From positions 1 to 64,000 of the forward strand of contig DASZTL010000108.1 of the NCBI GenBank assembly GCA_035548055.1: 64,000 nucleotides of DNA, given 5' to 3'. The notes below the pieces were generated by a model. That model worked only from the letters and a program-made list of their open reading frames with translations, did no database searches and was not told where the DNA came from. A program made the translations under genes and the position numbers. The stretch is from DASZTV01 sp035548055. GTDB taxonomy: Bacteria; Actinomycetota; Actinomycetes; JAFAQI01. Shown piece after piece: positions 50,454-58,875 of the stretch (position 1 is its first letter; each line of letters starts with the position of its first letter).

Positions 50454-51656
50454 CCGTCCGCGCTTCTGAAACGACCGGGTCAGCAGGTAGCCGACCGGCA
50501 TCGTCATGAGGAACGCGATGCCGTAGTAGATGTGGTAGGACTCGCGCACCGCGAAACTCAGCGCGAACGCGGACCAACGGGTCCAACCGAGCTGTGAAAG
50601 CCGCGTGAGGAAGTAGCCATTGACGATGACTTCCTCGTTGATCGCGGTCGTCGCCGACAGCAGGACGGCGTAGACGAGGTAGTACGCCGGCACGTGCGAG
50701 TTCGACTCGGCGACCTTCAAGTGGGTTTCGAGCGGCGACAACGCGATGGCAAGCAATCCGGTCAGTACGAAGGCAGCGATGAGCAGCCCGATCGAACCGG
50801 TGAGGTCGAGTCCGAACCCACGCCGCGTGAGACCAAGCCGCGACGGCGACTGCCCGGTACGGGCGAGTTGAAGCAACGCGATCGGCACCACCAAAGCGGT
50901 GGTGACGTAGCCGAAGATCAGCAGAACCAGGCTGACGCCCGGTCTGCCTGGGAGCGGCAGGTCGAACTGATTGAGATCGCCCACACCACCGAGATGCTGC
51001 GCGAGAATCGCGACGGCTCCGGCGATGCCAGGCAACGCGAACGCCATGACGATGAAGGCGGTCTCCCACCCCAGCCAGCGGGACTGCGGTCCCGCCGCCA
51101 CCACCGCGACTGTCTGCGGCGTCAGCCCGGGATCTCGAGTTGCCAACGGGATCGACCCGTCTGCGGCAAGCCGGTCGTGCTCGGCGAGCTTCGCGGCGAC
51201 CGCGCCCTGGGTCGGGCCGAATCCCTGCGCGAGATGCGCCGCCCGCGTGACCCACGCCGCGTCGGCCGAGCGGGCGAACGTCCAGCTCGCCGGAATGATC
51301 CGACCGTCAGTGCAGACGACGACCAACCGCTGGAACTGACCCCGCGCGACCCGTTCCACCGCGAGGCCGAGCACCTGCGCCCGCGGTATCCGGTGGTGAG
51401 CGAGCACGTCGTTCACCGTGGTGTTCCAGGGATCGAGTACGAGGCCGACCCGCAAGGTGCGAAGGAAGAGCCCGACCAGGACGACCGCAGCGACGCCGAC
51501 GATCGCACGAGTCGCGCCATCCAGCTCGCGGTCGAAGATCCCCGGGACGAAGAGCAGTTCGCCGACCACGCACAGGACGAGCGTGGCGGTGACCGGCCAG
51601 CTGGTGCGAACCCGCAACGACGGGGGCTTCAGCTGCGGCGGCTGGTCGGTGTCCAC
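50382..51656 (-). CDS. PH-like domain plus CPBP (CAAX/Abi-type) intramembrane protein
   Basis: 424 residues from a GTG at 51656, overlapping the aminotransferase 3' end by 28 bp. Residues 1-170 contain two helices followed by a bacterial PH-like strand set (GLVLDPWNTTVNDVLAHHRI, GQFQRLVVVCTDGRIIPASW). Residues 220-420 carry seven or so helices with the CPBP region INEEVIVNGYFLTRLSQLG, HIYYGIAFLMTMPVGY and VLVHFGYDTILL. The usual EExxxR motif reads EEVIVNG here, so the arginine is missing while both glutamates and the late histidine remain. Protease activity is therefore uncertain. Confidence 0.7.
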   Translation of the reverse strand: MDTDQPPQLKPPSLRVRTSWPVTATLVLCVVGELLFVPGIFDRELDGATRAIVGVAAVVLVGLFLRTLRVGLVLDPWNTTVNDVLAHHRIPRAQVLGLAVERVARGQFQRLVVVCTDGRIIPASWTFARSADAAWVTRAAHLAQGFGPTQGAVAAKLAEHDRLAADGSIPLATRDPGLTPQTVAVVAAGPQSRWLGWETAFIVMAFALPGIAGAVAILAQHLGGVGDLNQFDLPLPGRPGVSLVLLIFGYVTTALVVPIALLQLARTGQSPSRLGLTRRGFGLDLTGSIGLLIAAFVLTGLLAIALSPLETHLKVAESNSHVPAYYLVYAVLLSATTAINEEVIVNGYFLTRLSQLGWTRWSAFALSFAVRESYHIYYGIAFLMTMPVGYLLTRSFQKRGRLARPVLVHFGYDTILLSVAVLTS

Positions 51657-52690
51657 GACTCTGCCAAGGTGAGGAAGCGGTCGTTCTCCTCGGGCAGGCC
51701 GATCGTCACCCGGACCCCTTCGCCGGCAAACGGCCGTACGAGGACGTTGTCGGCTGAACAATGCTCAGCGAACCGCATCGCCTCATCGCCGATCGGCAGC
51801 CACACGAAGTTTGCCTGGGACAGCGGGATCTCGTAGCCGGTGCTGCGCAGCGCGGCTGCAACCCGCTCTCGTTCGGTCACCGTCTCAGCCGCTCGTCGTC
51901 GTACCTCTTCCTCGTCGCCGAGCGCCGCGATCGCGCATTGTTGGGCGAGACCGCTGACGCTGAACGGCACCTGCGTCTTGCGCACTGCCGCGACGACGTC
52001 GCTCGCTCCGATGCAGTAGCCGACCCGCAACCCCGCGAGTGCGAACGCTTTCGAGAAGGTGCGCGTGACGACGACGTTCGGCCGGTCGCGGAAGGCAACG
52101 GTGGCATCCGGGACGAGGGCAGAGTCCGCGTAGTGGTGATAGGCCTCGTCGATCACGACCAGGACGTCATCCGGAACTCGGTCGACGAATCGAGTCAGCT
52201 CGTCACCGACCGCGGTGCCGGTCGGGTTGTTCGGGTTGCAGACAAGCACGAGCCTGGTGCGCGGCGTGATCGCAGCGATCATCGCCTCGAGGTCGTGGAT
52301 CTCGTCGCGCAGCGGGACCTTGACCGCCGTCCCGCCGACCACGGTGGTGATGATCGGGTAGGCCTCGAAGGCGCGCCAACCGAAGATGACCTCGTCACCG
52401 CTGTCGACCACGGCGGCGGCGAGCTGCCCTACGACCTCGACGCTGCCCGCACCGACCGCGACCTGTTCGGCCGCGACACCGTGGTACGCGGCGATCGTCT
52501 CGAGGAGCGCAGCGGACGTCATATCCGGGTAGCGGCTCACGCCGGCGGTCAGGCCGTCGATCGTCGCCGCGACAGCCGGGAGCAGACCGTACGGCGACTC
52601 GTTGCTCGCGAGCACGACGGCGCCCGGGGACTTGCGGCCGGCGATGTAGGTCGGCAGCGTCGCCATGGCCGGTCGCAAGCGGACAGTCAC
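51629..52690 (-). CDS. Aromatic/histidinol-phosphate aminotransferase (HisC/Pat family)
   Basis: 353 residues, PLP fold type I. Motifs: NESPYGLLPAV, VAVGAGSVEVVGQLA, NPNNPTGTAV, DEAYHHYA (PLP), and TRTFSKAFALAGLRVGY (Schiff-base Lys). The class contains both histidinol-phosphate aminotransferase and phenylalanine/aromatic aminotransferase. Its location 37 bp from 4-hydroxyphenylpyruvate dioxygenase on the same strand favours a role in making 4-hydroxyphenylpyruvate from tyrosine. Downstream overlap with the CPBP gene. Confidence 0.82.
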   Translation of the reverse strand: MTVRLRPAMATLPTYIAGRKSPGAVVLASNESPYGLLPAVAATIDGLTAGVSRYPDMTSAALLETIAAYHGVAAEQVAVGAGSVEVVGQLAAAVVDSGDEVIFGWRAFEAYPIITTVVGGTAVKVPLRDEIHDLEAMIAAITPRTRLVLVCNPNNPTGTAVGDELTRFVDRVPDDVLVVIDEAYHHYADSALVPDATVAFRDRPNVVVTRTFSKAFALAGLRVGYCIGASDVVAAVRKTQVPFSVSGLAQQCAIAALGDEEEVRRRAAETVTERERVAAALRSTGYEIPLSQANFVWLPIGDEAMRFAEHCSADNVLVRPFAGEGVRVTIGLPEENDRFLTLAESWTPTSRRS

Positions 52691-52727
52691 GTCGTACAGC
52701 CTGCCCTACCCCGCGGATCTCGCGCGC

Positions 52728-53858
52728 TTACAGGTTGCCGCGCCGCTCCTGCTCGCGCTCGATCGCCTCGAAGAGCGCCTTGAAGTTGCCCTTGCCGAAG
52801 CCCTCCGATCCGTGCCGCTCGATCAGCTCGAAGAACACAGTCGGTCGGTCCTGCACCGGCTTGGTGAAGATCTGCAGCAGGTACCCGTCCTCGTCGCGGT
52901 CGGCGAGGATGCCGTGCTCGCGCAACGTGTCGATCGGCACGCCGGTGTCGCCGACCCAGCTGCCGAGCTCGTCGTAGTACGCGTCCGGAGTCGTGAGGAA
53001 CTCGACGCCCGCGGCCGACATCGCGGCAACCGCGGCGACGATGTCGTCAGTGGTCAGCGCGATGTGCTGCACGCCTGGACCGCCGTAGAACTCGAGGTAC
53101 TCGTCGATCTGGCTCTTGCGCTTCCCGACGGCCGGCTCGTTGAGCGGGAGCTTCACCGCACGAGTGCCGTCTGCGACGACCTTGCTCATCAGCGCGGAGT
53201 AGTCGGTGGCGATGTCGTCGCCGACGAACTCCTTCATGTTCGTGAAGCCGAGGACGCGGTGGTAGAACTCCACCCACTGGTCCATGTGGCCGAGTCCCAC
53301 GTTGCCTACCACGTGGTCGATGCTGCTGAACCACGGCTTCACCGTCACGGGTGCGACGTCACGTACCTCGAAGCCAGGCAGGAAGCGCCCGCGATAGGTG
53401 AGCCGCTCGACGAAGGTGTGGCGGGTCTCACCGAAGGTGGCGATGGACGCAAGCACCACTTCACCATCGCCGTCACGCTCCGAGGCGGGTCCCACAACGC
53501 CAGTCGCGCCGCGCGACACCGCGAGGTCGTAGGCGTGCGTCGCGTCCGGCACCCGGATCGCGATGTCGATCACACCATCACCGTGGGCGGCGACGTGCTC
53601 GGCGATCGCGGTTCCGGGCCGGACAGCCCCGCTGACCAGGAACCTGGCCACGCCGGACTCGAGAACGTAGTCGGCGGTGTCGCGGTGGCCGGTCTCGGGC
53701 CCTCGGTAGGCGACGATTCGCATCCCGAACGCCGTCGCGTAGAAGTGGGCGGCCTGCTTGGCGTTGCCTACCGCGAAGTGGACGTAGTCGACCCCCTCGA
53801 CCGGAAACGGCTCGAAGTCGCTGATGCGAAAGACGGCACGATCCGCGGTCAAGGTCAT
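52728..53858 (-). CDS. hppD: 4-Hydroxyphenylpyruvate dioxygenase
   Basis: 376 residues from ATG 53858 (an upstream start at 53894 has no support). Fe(II) VOC-type dioxygenase: FPVEGVDYVHFAVGNAKQAA, SSIDHVVGNVGLGHMDQWVEFYHRVLGF (His), GGPGVQHIALTTDDIVAAV (His), and FFELIERHGSEGFGKGNFKALFEAIEREQ (Glu). It turns 4-hydroxyphenylpyruvate into homogentisate. No homogentisate dioxygenase is in the window. Divergent from the Lrp gene, 60 bp apart. Confidence 0.93.
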   Translation of the reverse strand: MTLTADRAVFRISDFEPFPVEGVDYVHFAVGNAKQAAHFYATAFGMRIVAYRGPETGHRDTADYVLESGVARFLVSGAVRPGTAIAEHVAAHGDGVIDIAIRVPDATHAYDLAVSRGATGVVGPASERDGDGEVVLASIATFGETRHTFVERLTYRGRFLPGFEVRDVAPVTVKPWFSSIDHVVGNVGLGHMDQWVEFYHRVLGFTNMKEFVGDDIATDYSALMSKVVADGTRAVKLPLNEPAVGKRKSQIDEYLEFYGGPGVQHIALTTDDIVAAVAAMSAAGVEFLTTPDAYYDELGSWVGDTGVPIDTLREHGILADRDEDGYLLQIFTKPVQDRPTVFFELIERHGSEGFGKGNFKALFEAIEREQERRGNL

Positions 53859-53903
53859 AGAGCCCAGGTTGGCGTGGCTGGACGCGTCGTACAACGGTTG
53901 AGC

Positions 53904-53923
53904 GACATACTAGGCAATATGTC
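53904..53923. promoter_or_regulatory. Inverted repeat at the Lrp gene start, candidate autoregulatory site
   Basis: GACATA at 53904-53909 is repeated in reverse complement as TATGTC at 53918-53923, with an 8-bp A/T-richer centre. It overlaps the Lrp start codon (53919) in the 60-bp gap to the dioxygenase gene. Lrp/AsnC proteins commonly bind such palindromes. Inferred only. Confidence 0.4.
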
Positions 53924-54395
53924 CAGTATCGACGGCCTTGATGGCCGGATCATCGCACTATTTGCCACCGAGCCGCGCATCGGCGTGCTCGAAGCGTCGC
54001 GCCGGCTGGGTGTCGCGCGAGGCACCGTGCAGGCCCGGCTGGACCGCCTCGAGCGCGACGGGGTGATCACCAGCTGGGCGCCGTCGGTGGACTCCGGCGC
54101 GCTCGGGTTCCCGGTATCCGCCTTCGCGACGCTGGAGATCGCGCAGGGCCACGGACACGATGGCGTCGCCGCGCACCTGCGGACGATCCCTGAGGTGCTT
54201 GAGGCTCACACGATCACCGGCGAGGCCGACATGATGCTGCGGCTCGTCGCCCGGTCGAACTCCGACCTGCAACGAGTCATCGACCAAGTCGTGACATCTC
54301 CCGATGTCACCCGCGCATCGACGGTGATCGTGCTGTCGAGCGAGGTGCCGATGCGAATGCTGCCGTTGGTGGAAGTCGCGACATCCGAGGCCTAG
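53919..54395 (+). CDS. Lrp/AsnC-family transcriptional regulator
   Basis: 158 residues. N-terminal helix-turn-helix (GLDGRIIALFATEPRIGVLEASRRLGVARGTVQARLDRLERDGVIT) and a C-terminal RAM/AsnC ligand domain (PVSAFATLEIAQGH, VLEAHTITGEADMMLRLVAR). Lies between hppD, divergent, and paaA, ten bp downstream. It may sense an aromatic amino acid or phenylacetyl intermediate. The ATG at 53919 fits the normal N-terminus. Confidence 0.88.
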   Translation: MSSIDGLDGRIIALFATEPRIGVLEASRRLGVARGTVQARLDRLERDGVITSWAPSVDSGALGFPVSAFATLEIAQGHGHDGVAAHLRTIPEVLEAHTITGEADMMLRLVARSNSDLQRVIDQVVTSPDVTRASTVIVLSSEVPMRMLPLVEVATSEA

Positions 54396-54405
54396 CCTCC
54401 GGGGC

Positions 54406-55365
54406 ATGGACGTCATGGTCCCGGCGCCGGGTGACACCTCACCGCTTGAGCGGTTCGAGGCGTACGTCGCGGCGGAAGGAAAGGTCGAGTCCGACACCTG
54501 GATGCCGGACGCCTACCGCAACACGCTGGTGCGGCAGATCTCGCAGCACGCGCACTCCGAGATCATCGGCATGCAGCCCGAAGGCAACTGGCTGACGCGT
54601 GCTCCCTCGCTGCAACGAAAGGCCATCCTGCTGGCAAAGGTGCAGGACGAGGCGGGTCATGGCCTTTACCTGTACGCCGCCGCCGAGACGCTCGGCGCCT
54701 CACGCGACGACATGGTCGACGCGCTTCTTGCCGGCACTGCGAAGTACTCCTCGATCTTCAACTACCCGACGCCGACATGGGCCGACATCGGTGCGATCGG
54801 CTGGCTTGTCGACGGCGCCGCGATCATGAACCAGGTGCCGTTGTGTCGCTGCTCTTACGGGCCGTACGCGCGGGCGATGAAGCGGATCTGCAAAGAGGAG
54901 TCGTTTCACCAACGGCAGGGATTCGACATCCTCCTGACGCTGTGCCGCGGCACCGACGCGCAGCGTGCGATGGCGCAAGACGCGCTCGACCGCTGGTGGT
55001 GGCCGTCGCTGATGATGTTCGGGCCGCACGACGCCGACTCGCCGCACTCCGCCACGTCGATGCGCTGGCGGATCAAGCGCTTCAGCAACGACGAGCTGCG
55101 GCAGCGTTTCGTCGACGTGACCGCGCCGCAGGCGAGCTATCTCGGGTTGCGAATCCCGGACGACGATCTCGCCTACGACGAGAGGACGGGACATTGGCGG
55201 TTCGGTGAGCCGGATTGGGATGAGTTTCACCGCGTGCTCGCCGGCGACGGGCCATGTAGCGCCGAACGGATCGAGCGTCGTACCCGTGCACACGCTGAAG
55301 GCGCCTGGGTTCGCGAGGCGGCGGACGCTTACGCCCGAAGGCACGCGGAAACGACTGCGGCGTGA
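54406..55365 (+). CDS. paaA: PaaA, phenylacetyl-CoA epoxidase oxygenase subunit
   Basis: 319 residues. Diiron ligands sit in KVQDEAGHGLYLYAAAE (ExxH, about residue 85) and ICKEESFHQRQGFD (ExxxH, about 165), with an early QISQHAHSEIIGMQPEGNW. PaaA is the catalytic subunit that forms the ring 1,2-epoxide of phenylacetyl-CoA. GTGA overlap with paaB. Downstream order is paaABCDE, complete. The start ATG 54406 (a second ATG is nine bases later). Confidence 0.95.
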   Translation: MDVMVPAPGDTSPLERFEAYVAAEGKVESDTWMPDAYRNTLVRQISQHAHSEIIGMQPEGNWLTRAPSLQRKAILLAKVQDEAGHGLYLYAAAETLGASRDDMVDALLAGTAKYSSIFNYPTPTWADIGAIGWLVDGAAIMNQVPLCRCSYGPYARAMKRICKEESFHQRQGFDILLTLCRGTDAQRAMAQDALDRWWWPSLMMFGPHDADSPHSATSMRWRIKRFSNDELRQRFVDVTAPQASYLGLRIPDDDLAYDERTGHWRFGEPDWDEFHRVLAGDGPCSAERIERRTRAHAEGAWVREAADAYARRHAETTAA

Positions 55366-55652
55366 CTACCTCACGAAGACTCGATCTGTGGGAGGTGTTC
55401 GTTCGCGCTCGAGGTGGGTTGCACCACGCGCATGTCGGCAGCATCCACGCGAGCGATGCCGAGATGGCGCTCGAGAACGCGCGCGACGTGTTCACCCGAC
55501 GCGGGGAGGCGGCAAGCCTCTGGGTAGTTCCCTCAGATGCGATCGTCGCGAGCGATCCCGCGGACGCCGACGAGCTGTTCGCACCTGCGCTGGACAAGGA
55601 GTTCCGGCATCCAACCTTCTACGAGGTGCCTGACGGTGTCGCCAACCTCTGA
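55362..55652 (+). CDS. paaB: PaaB, phenylacetyl-CoA epoxidase small subunit
   Basis: 96 residues from a GTG. It begins TTSRRLDLWEVFVRARGGLHHAHVGSIHASDAEMALENARDVFTRRGEAASLWVVPS, wording typical of PaaB. Needed for a functional PaaABCE complex. Overlaps paaA by four bases and paaC by 17. Confidence 0.92.
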   Translation: MTTSRRLDLWEVFVRARGGLHHAHVGSIHASDAEMALENARDVFTRRGEAASLWVVPSDAIVASDPADADELFAPALDKEFRHPTFYEVPDGVANL

Positions 55653-56313
55653 GATCGCACAGCTGCCCGGCGTCGAGGCGGTGGCCGACGGTTGTCTGTT
55701 GCTGTCGCACCGGCTGACGCAATGGGTCGGCGACGCGCCCACCATGGAGGAAGACGTCGCGCTCGGCAACCTCGCGCTCGACCTGCTGGGTCAAGCGCGC
55801 GGCCTGCTGTCCGTCCTCGGCGAGGAAGATCAGCTCGCCTACTTCCGCGATGCCGACGACTTCTGCAATCCGGCGATCTGCGCGACACCGAATGGCGACT
55901 TCGCCAAGACGATGCTGCGCCAGGTGTTCGTGGACTGCTGGCTCGAGCTCGTGTGGGCAGCGTTCGCCGGCCACGACGACGAGGTCGTGCGAGGCGTCGC
56001 GGCCAAGGCTGCGAAGGAGAACGCCTACCACCGGCGGCACTCGCGGGCGTGGGTGGTGCGGCTCGGCGACGGGACCGAGGAGTCGCGCCGCCGAATGCTG
56101 CTCGCGCTCGACGAGCTGTGGCCCCTCACCGCCGAGATCGCGGTGTCGGGTTGGCGCGAGGCCATCACCGACGTACTCGTCGAAGCGACGGTCCCGGTGC
56201 CGGCCGCCGCGCCTCGAGACGAAGCGGCGATCGCCGGATGCGCGGCGGCGCGACGGGAGCTGCTCGAGGAGATGCAGTCGCTGGCACGCGCACACCCGGG
56301 TGCGACGTGGTGA
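55636..56313 (+). CDS. paaC: PaaC, phenylacetyl-CoA epoxidase structural subunit
   Basis: 225 residues from GTG 55636. PaaC features: LSHRLTQWVGDAPTMEEDVALGNLALDLLGQARGLL, DQLAYFRDADDFCNPAICATPNGDFAKTMLRQ, KAAKENAYHRRHSRAW. It is homologous to PaaA but acts as scaffold. The frame is open to 55537 but that would overlap paaB deeply. Slightly shorter than most PaaC proteins, which are about 250 residues. Confidence 0.9.
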   Translation: MSPTSEIAQLPGVEAVADGCLLLSHRLTQWVGDAPTMEEDVALGNLALDLLGQARGLLSVLGEEDQLAYFRDADDFCNPAICATPNGDFAKTMLRQVFVDCWLELVWAAFAGHDDEVVRGVAAKAAKENAYHRRHSRAWVVRLGDGTEESRRRMLLALDELWPLTAEIAVSGWREAITDVLVEATVPVPAAAPRDEAAIAGCAAARRELLEEMQSLARAHPGATW

Positions 56314-56795
56314 CCGCCGCAGTCGCCCGCGCCTGGAAGCTGCTCGCACATGTGATGGATCCGGAGATCCCAGTGCTGTCGGTGCTTGATCTCGGCATCG
56401 TCCGCGACGTGGTGGAGTCGCCGGACCGAAGAAGCGTCGAGGTGACGGTGACCCCGACCTACTCCGGATGCCCCGCGACAGAGGTGATCGTCACCGACAT
56501 ACGGAGCGCGCTGGCGGCGTCGTACGACGAGATCGAGGTTCACGTGCAGCTGCTGCCGCCGTGGACGACGGACTGGATGAGCGATACCGGACGGGAAGCG
56601 TTGCGCGAACTCGGCATCGTGGCGCCGAACGGGCGCGCAGTCCTGCGTATCGCCGGCAGCGATCGGCCGGATGCATGCCCGCAATGCGGGTCACACGACG
56701 TCGAGGAGCTCGCGGGGTTCGGCTCGACGCCGTGCAAGGCGCTGTGGCGATGCACGTCGTGTCGTGAGCCGTTCGACTACTTCAAGGTGCACTGA
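56310..56795 (+). CDS. paaD: PaaD, phenylacetyl-CoA epoxidase maturation protein
   Basis: 161 residues from a GTG that overlaps the paaC stop. DUF59/MIP18-like domain (WKLLAHVMDPEIPVLSVLDLGIVRDVV, VTVTPTYSGCPATEVIVTDI) and a C-terminal zinc ribbon CPQCGSHDVEELAGFGSTPCKALWRCTSC. The latter has four cysteines. It helps assemble the Fe-S cluster of PaaE. Stop nine bases before paaE. Confidence 0.9.
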   Translation: MTAAVARAWKLLAHVMDPEIPVLSVLDLGIVRDVVESPDRRSVEVTVTPTYSGCPATEVIVTDIRSALAASYDEIEVHVQLLPPWTTDWMSDTGREALRELGIVAPNGRAVLRIAGSDRPDACPQCGSHDVEELAGFGSTPCKALWRCTSCREPFDYFKVH

Positions 56796-56804
56796 ACACC
56801 CGAG

Positions 56805-57872
56805 ATGGCGCGCACCTACTACCCGCTACGGGTGGCGGACGTCCGACGGGAGACGGCCGACACCGTCTCCATCGCGTTGGATGTGCCGGACGAGTTGCGG
56901 GAGACGTTTCGCTTCTCCCCCGGGCAGTTCGTCGGCTTCCGGGTGTCGGGACCGCGCGGCAAGGTGACGCGGTCGTACTCGATCTGCAGCGGGATCGATG
57001 ACGACGAGCTGCGGGTTGTTGTCAAGCACCTACCAGGTGGAGTGTTCGGCACGCTGGCCAATACGACGCTTGCCGTCGGCGACGTGCTCGACACGTTGCC
57101 TCCGATGGGGCGGTTCACTGTGGCGGTCGAGGCGTCGGCGTCGCGCCGCTACCTCGGCCTCGCTGCGGGCAGCGGGATCGGTCCCGTCATGTCGGTGCTG
57201 CGATCCGTTCTTGCGCGCGAGCCTGGCAGCGAGTTCACCCTGGTCTACGGGAACCGCTCAGCCGCGTCGACGATCTTTCGCGACGCCTTGTGCGATCTGA
57301 AGGACCGCTACCTGTCCCGGCTGACGCTGATCCATCTCTTCAGCCGCGAACAGCAGGCGACATCACTGCTCAACGGGAAGCTCACCGAAGCGAAGCTGCA
57401 CGAGCTCGCGTCGACGCTGCTCGATGTGCCGTCGTACGACCATGCGTTCGTCTGCGGCCCGGAGCCGATGACGGTGAAGCTGCGCGACGGGTTGCGCTCA
57501 TTCGGCATCCCGACCGAGCGGGTGCACATGGAGTTGTTCGGGGTGCACGGCTCGGCGCCCGGCCCTGACATCGCTGCTGTTGCCGGCGAACAGGACGTGC
57601 GCCTGACGGTGACGTTGTCCGGGACGACGTCGACGGTGTCGACGAACCGGTCCGCGACGGTGCTGGACGCCGTGGCGGCTGCCGGCATGGATGCGCCGTA
57701 CTCCTGCACCGGCGGCGTCTGCGCGACGTGTCGCGCGAAGGTGACCTCGGGGACCGTCGAGATGAAGGTCAATTACGCGCTGGAGCCATGGGAGCTCGAG
57801 GCGGGCTTCGTCCTCACCTGCCAGTCCCTTCCGACCTCCGACCAAGTGACCGTCGACTACGACGCAGTCTGA
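56805..57872 (+). CDS. paaE: PaaE, phenylacetyl-CoA epoxidase reductase
   Basis: 355 residues. FAD site TRSYSICSG, NAD(P) site LGLAAGSGIGPVMSVLRSVL, and a C-terminal plant-type [2Fe-2S] motif, PYSCTGGVCATCRAKV with a distant VLTCQ. Transfers electrons from NADPH to the diiron site of PaaA. Ends three bases before the convergent small gene. Last gene of the paa operon present; paaG/Z/J etc. are not in the window. Confidence 0.94.
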   Translation: MARTYYPLRVADVRRETADTVSIALDVPDELRETFRFSPGQFVGFRVSGPRGKVTRSYSICSGIDDDELRVVVKHLPGGVFGTLANTTLAVGDVLDTLPPMGRFTVAVEASASRRYLGLAAGSGIGPVMSVLRSVLAREPGSEFTLVYGNRSAASTIFRDALCDLKDRYLSRLTLIHLFSREQQATSLLNGKLTEAKLHELASTLLDVPSYDHAFVCGPEPMTVKLRDGLRSFGIPTERVHMELFGVHGSAPGPDIAAVAGEQDVRLTVTLSGTTSTVSTNRSATVLDAVAAAGMDAPYSCTGGVCATCRAKVTSGTVEMKVNYALEPWELEAGFVLTCQSLPTSDQVTVDYDAV

Positions 57873-57875
57873 CGG

Positions 57876-58184
57876 TCAGCCGAGTGCTGACGCGCTCCCT
57901 GCCATGAGGACTTCTCCGAGCTGACGGCTCGGCGGCTCAGCGAGATGCGGTACGACGTACTCGACCATCCATGGGCTACCGATGTCAGTCGCGATCTGGT
58001 CCAGCCGCTCGGCGGTGTCTGCCGTGATGATCAGGACGACCTCGTCGCTGGAGATCCCGACGACCTGCAGCGAATGGAACCCCTCGACCTGGCGCATCTG
58101 CGCGAGAACCTCTTCAGCCGGTTCGCCCCACACGGCTGCCGGGATCGGGTTCTTGAGGCGCAGACGATTCACCACCGAGTACAT
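57876..58184 (-). CDS. Small dimeric alpha-beta-barrel-like hypothetical protein
   Basis: 102 residues from ATG 58184. MYSVVNRLRLKNPIPAAVWG, EVLAQMRQVEGFHSLQVVGIS, DEVVLIITADTAERLDQIATD, then SPWMVEYVVPHLAEPPSRQLGEVL. The arrangement matches ABM-like dimeric alpha-beta barrels. No catalytic residues are apparent. The frame is open to 58394, but only this portion has family-like content. It is convergent to paaE. Confidence 0.65.
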   Translation of the reverse strand: MYSVVNRLRLKNPIPAAVWGEPAEEVLAQMRQVEGFHSLQVVGISSDEVVLIITADTAERLDQIATDIGSPWMVEYVVPHLAEPPSRQLGEVLMAGSASALG

Positions 58185-58353
58185 GGAAGGCAAAGTACCT
58201 GTCGTTTCGTCCAACTGGGGACGTGGCACCGGACAGAGCAGTTGTGGAGAACCTCGGGCAGAAGACCTCGACAACGCCACAAACACCGAGGACTTCTCCT
58301 CGCCGAAAGGAACCGGCCACCGTGCGTTCACCTGCGCCGAGCAGACTCCTGCC

Positions 58354-58869
58354 GTGCGCACTCCTCCAGTCGTCCTGTTCGCTTGCGTCCACAACAGCGG
58401 CCGGTCGGTAGCCGCGAAGGTTCTGGCCCAGCACTACGGCGGAGACGCGCTGGAGGTGAGGTCAGCCGGGTCGGAGCCCGGCGACGGCGTGAACCCGCAA
58501 GTTGCCGCCGTACTGGCCGACCGAGGGCTGATCACCAACGATCACACGCCGTCCCTTCTCACCTATGACGGCGTGCAAGAGGCCGATGTGGTGGTCACGA
58601 TGGGCTGCGGTGAGACCTGCCCGGTGTTCCCCGGCAAGACCTACGAGGACTGGCAGGTTGACGATCCAGCCGGACAGGACCGGCAGACCGTCGAACGGAT
58701 CGTGGACGACATCGACAGCCGGGTTCGGGACTTGCTCAGCCGTCTCGACTCGTCCGCGAGCGGCTCGAACCTGTCCGTGTCTCAGCTCGCCATAGGGCGG
58801 TCAGACACGGACAAGTCCGCTCGGGAAGAGCCACCAGTCGACGACGTCGAGGCCCGACTGTTGCGCTGA
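58354..58869 (+). CDS. Low-molecular-weight phosphatase / arsenate reductase-like protein (ArsC type)
   Basis: 171 residues from a GTG. Active-site loop CVHNSGRSVAAKVL (CX5R, about residue 10), a QHYGGDALEVRSAGSEPGDGVNPQVAAVL block and VVVTMGCGETCPVFPGKTYEDWQVDDPAGQD. Arsenate reductases of this class (ArsC/mycothiol transferase) have such C, C motifs and the WxxxDPxG loop. The last 35 residues are an uncharacterised extension. No ars operon neighbours. Divergent from the small alpha-beta barrel gene. Confidence 0.82.
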   Translation: MRTPPVVLFACVHNSGRSVAAKVLAQHYGGDALEVRSAGSEPGDGVNPQVAAVLADRGLITNDHTPSLLTYDGVQEADVVVTMGCGETCPVFPGKTYEDWQVDDPAGQDRQTVERIVDDIDSRVRDLLSRLDSSASGSNLSVSQLAIGRSDTDKSAREEPPVDDVEARLLR

Positions 58870-58875
58870 GGCCAG

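Noticed and set aside
58354..58869. Part of an arsenic resistance operon
   Set aside because: No arsR, arsB or acr3 gene flanks it; only the phosphatase fold supports the name.
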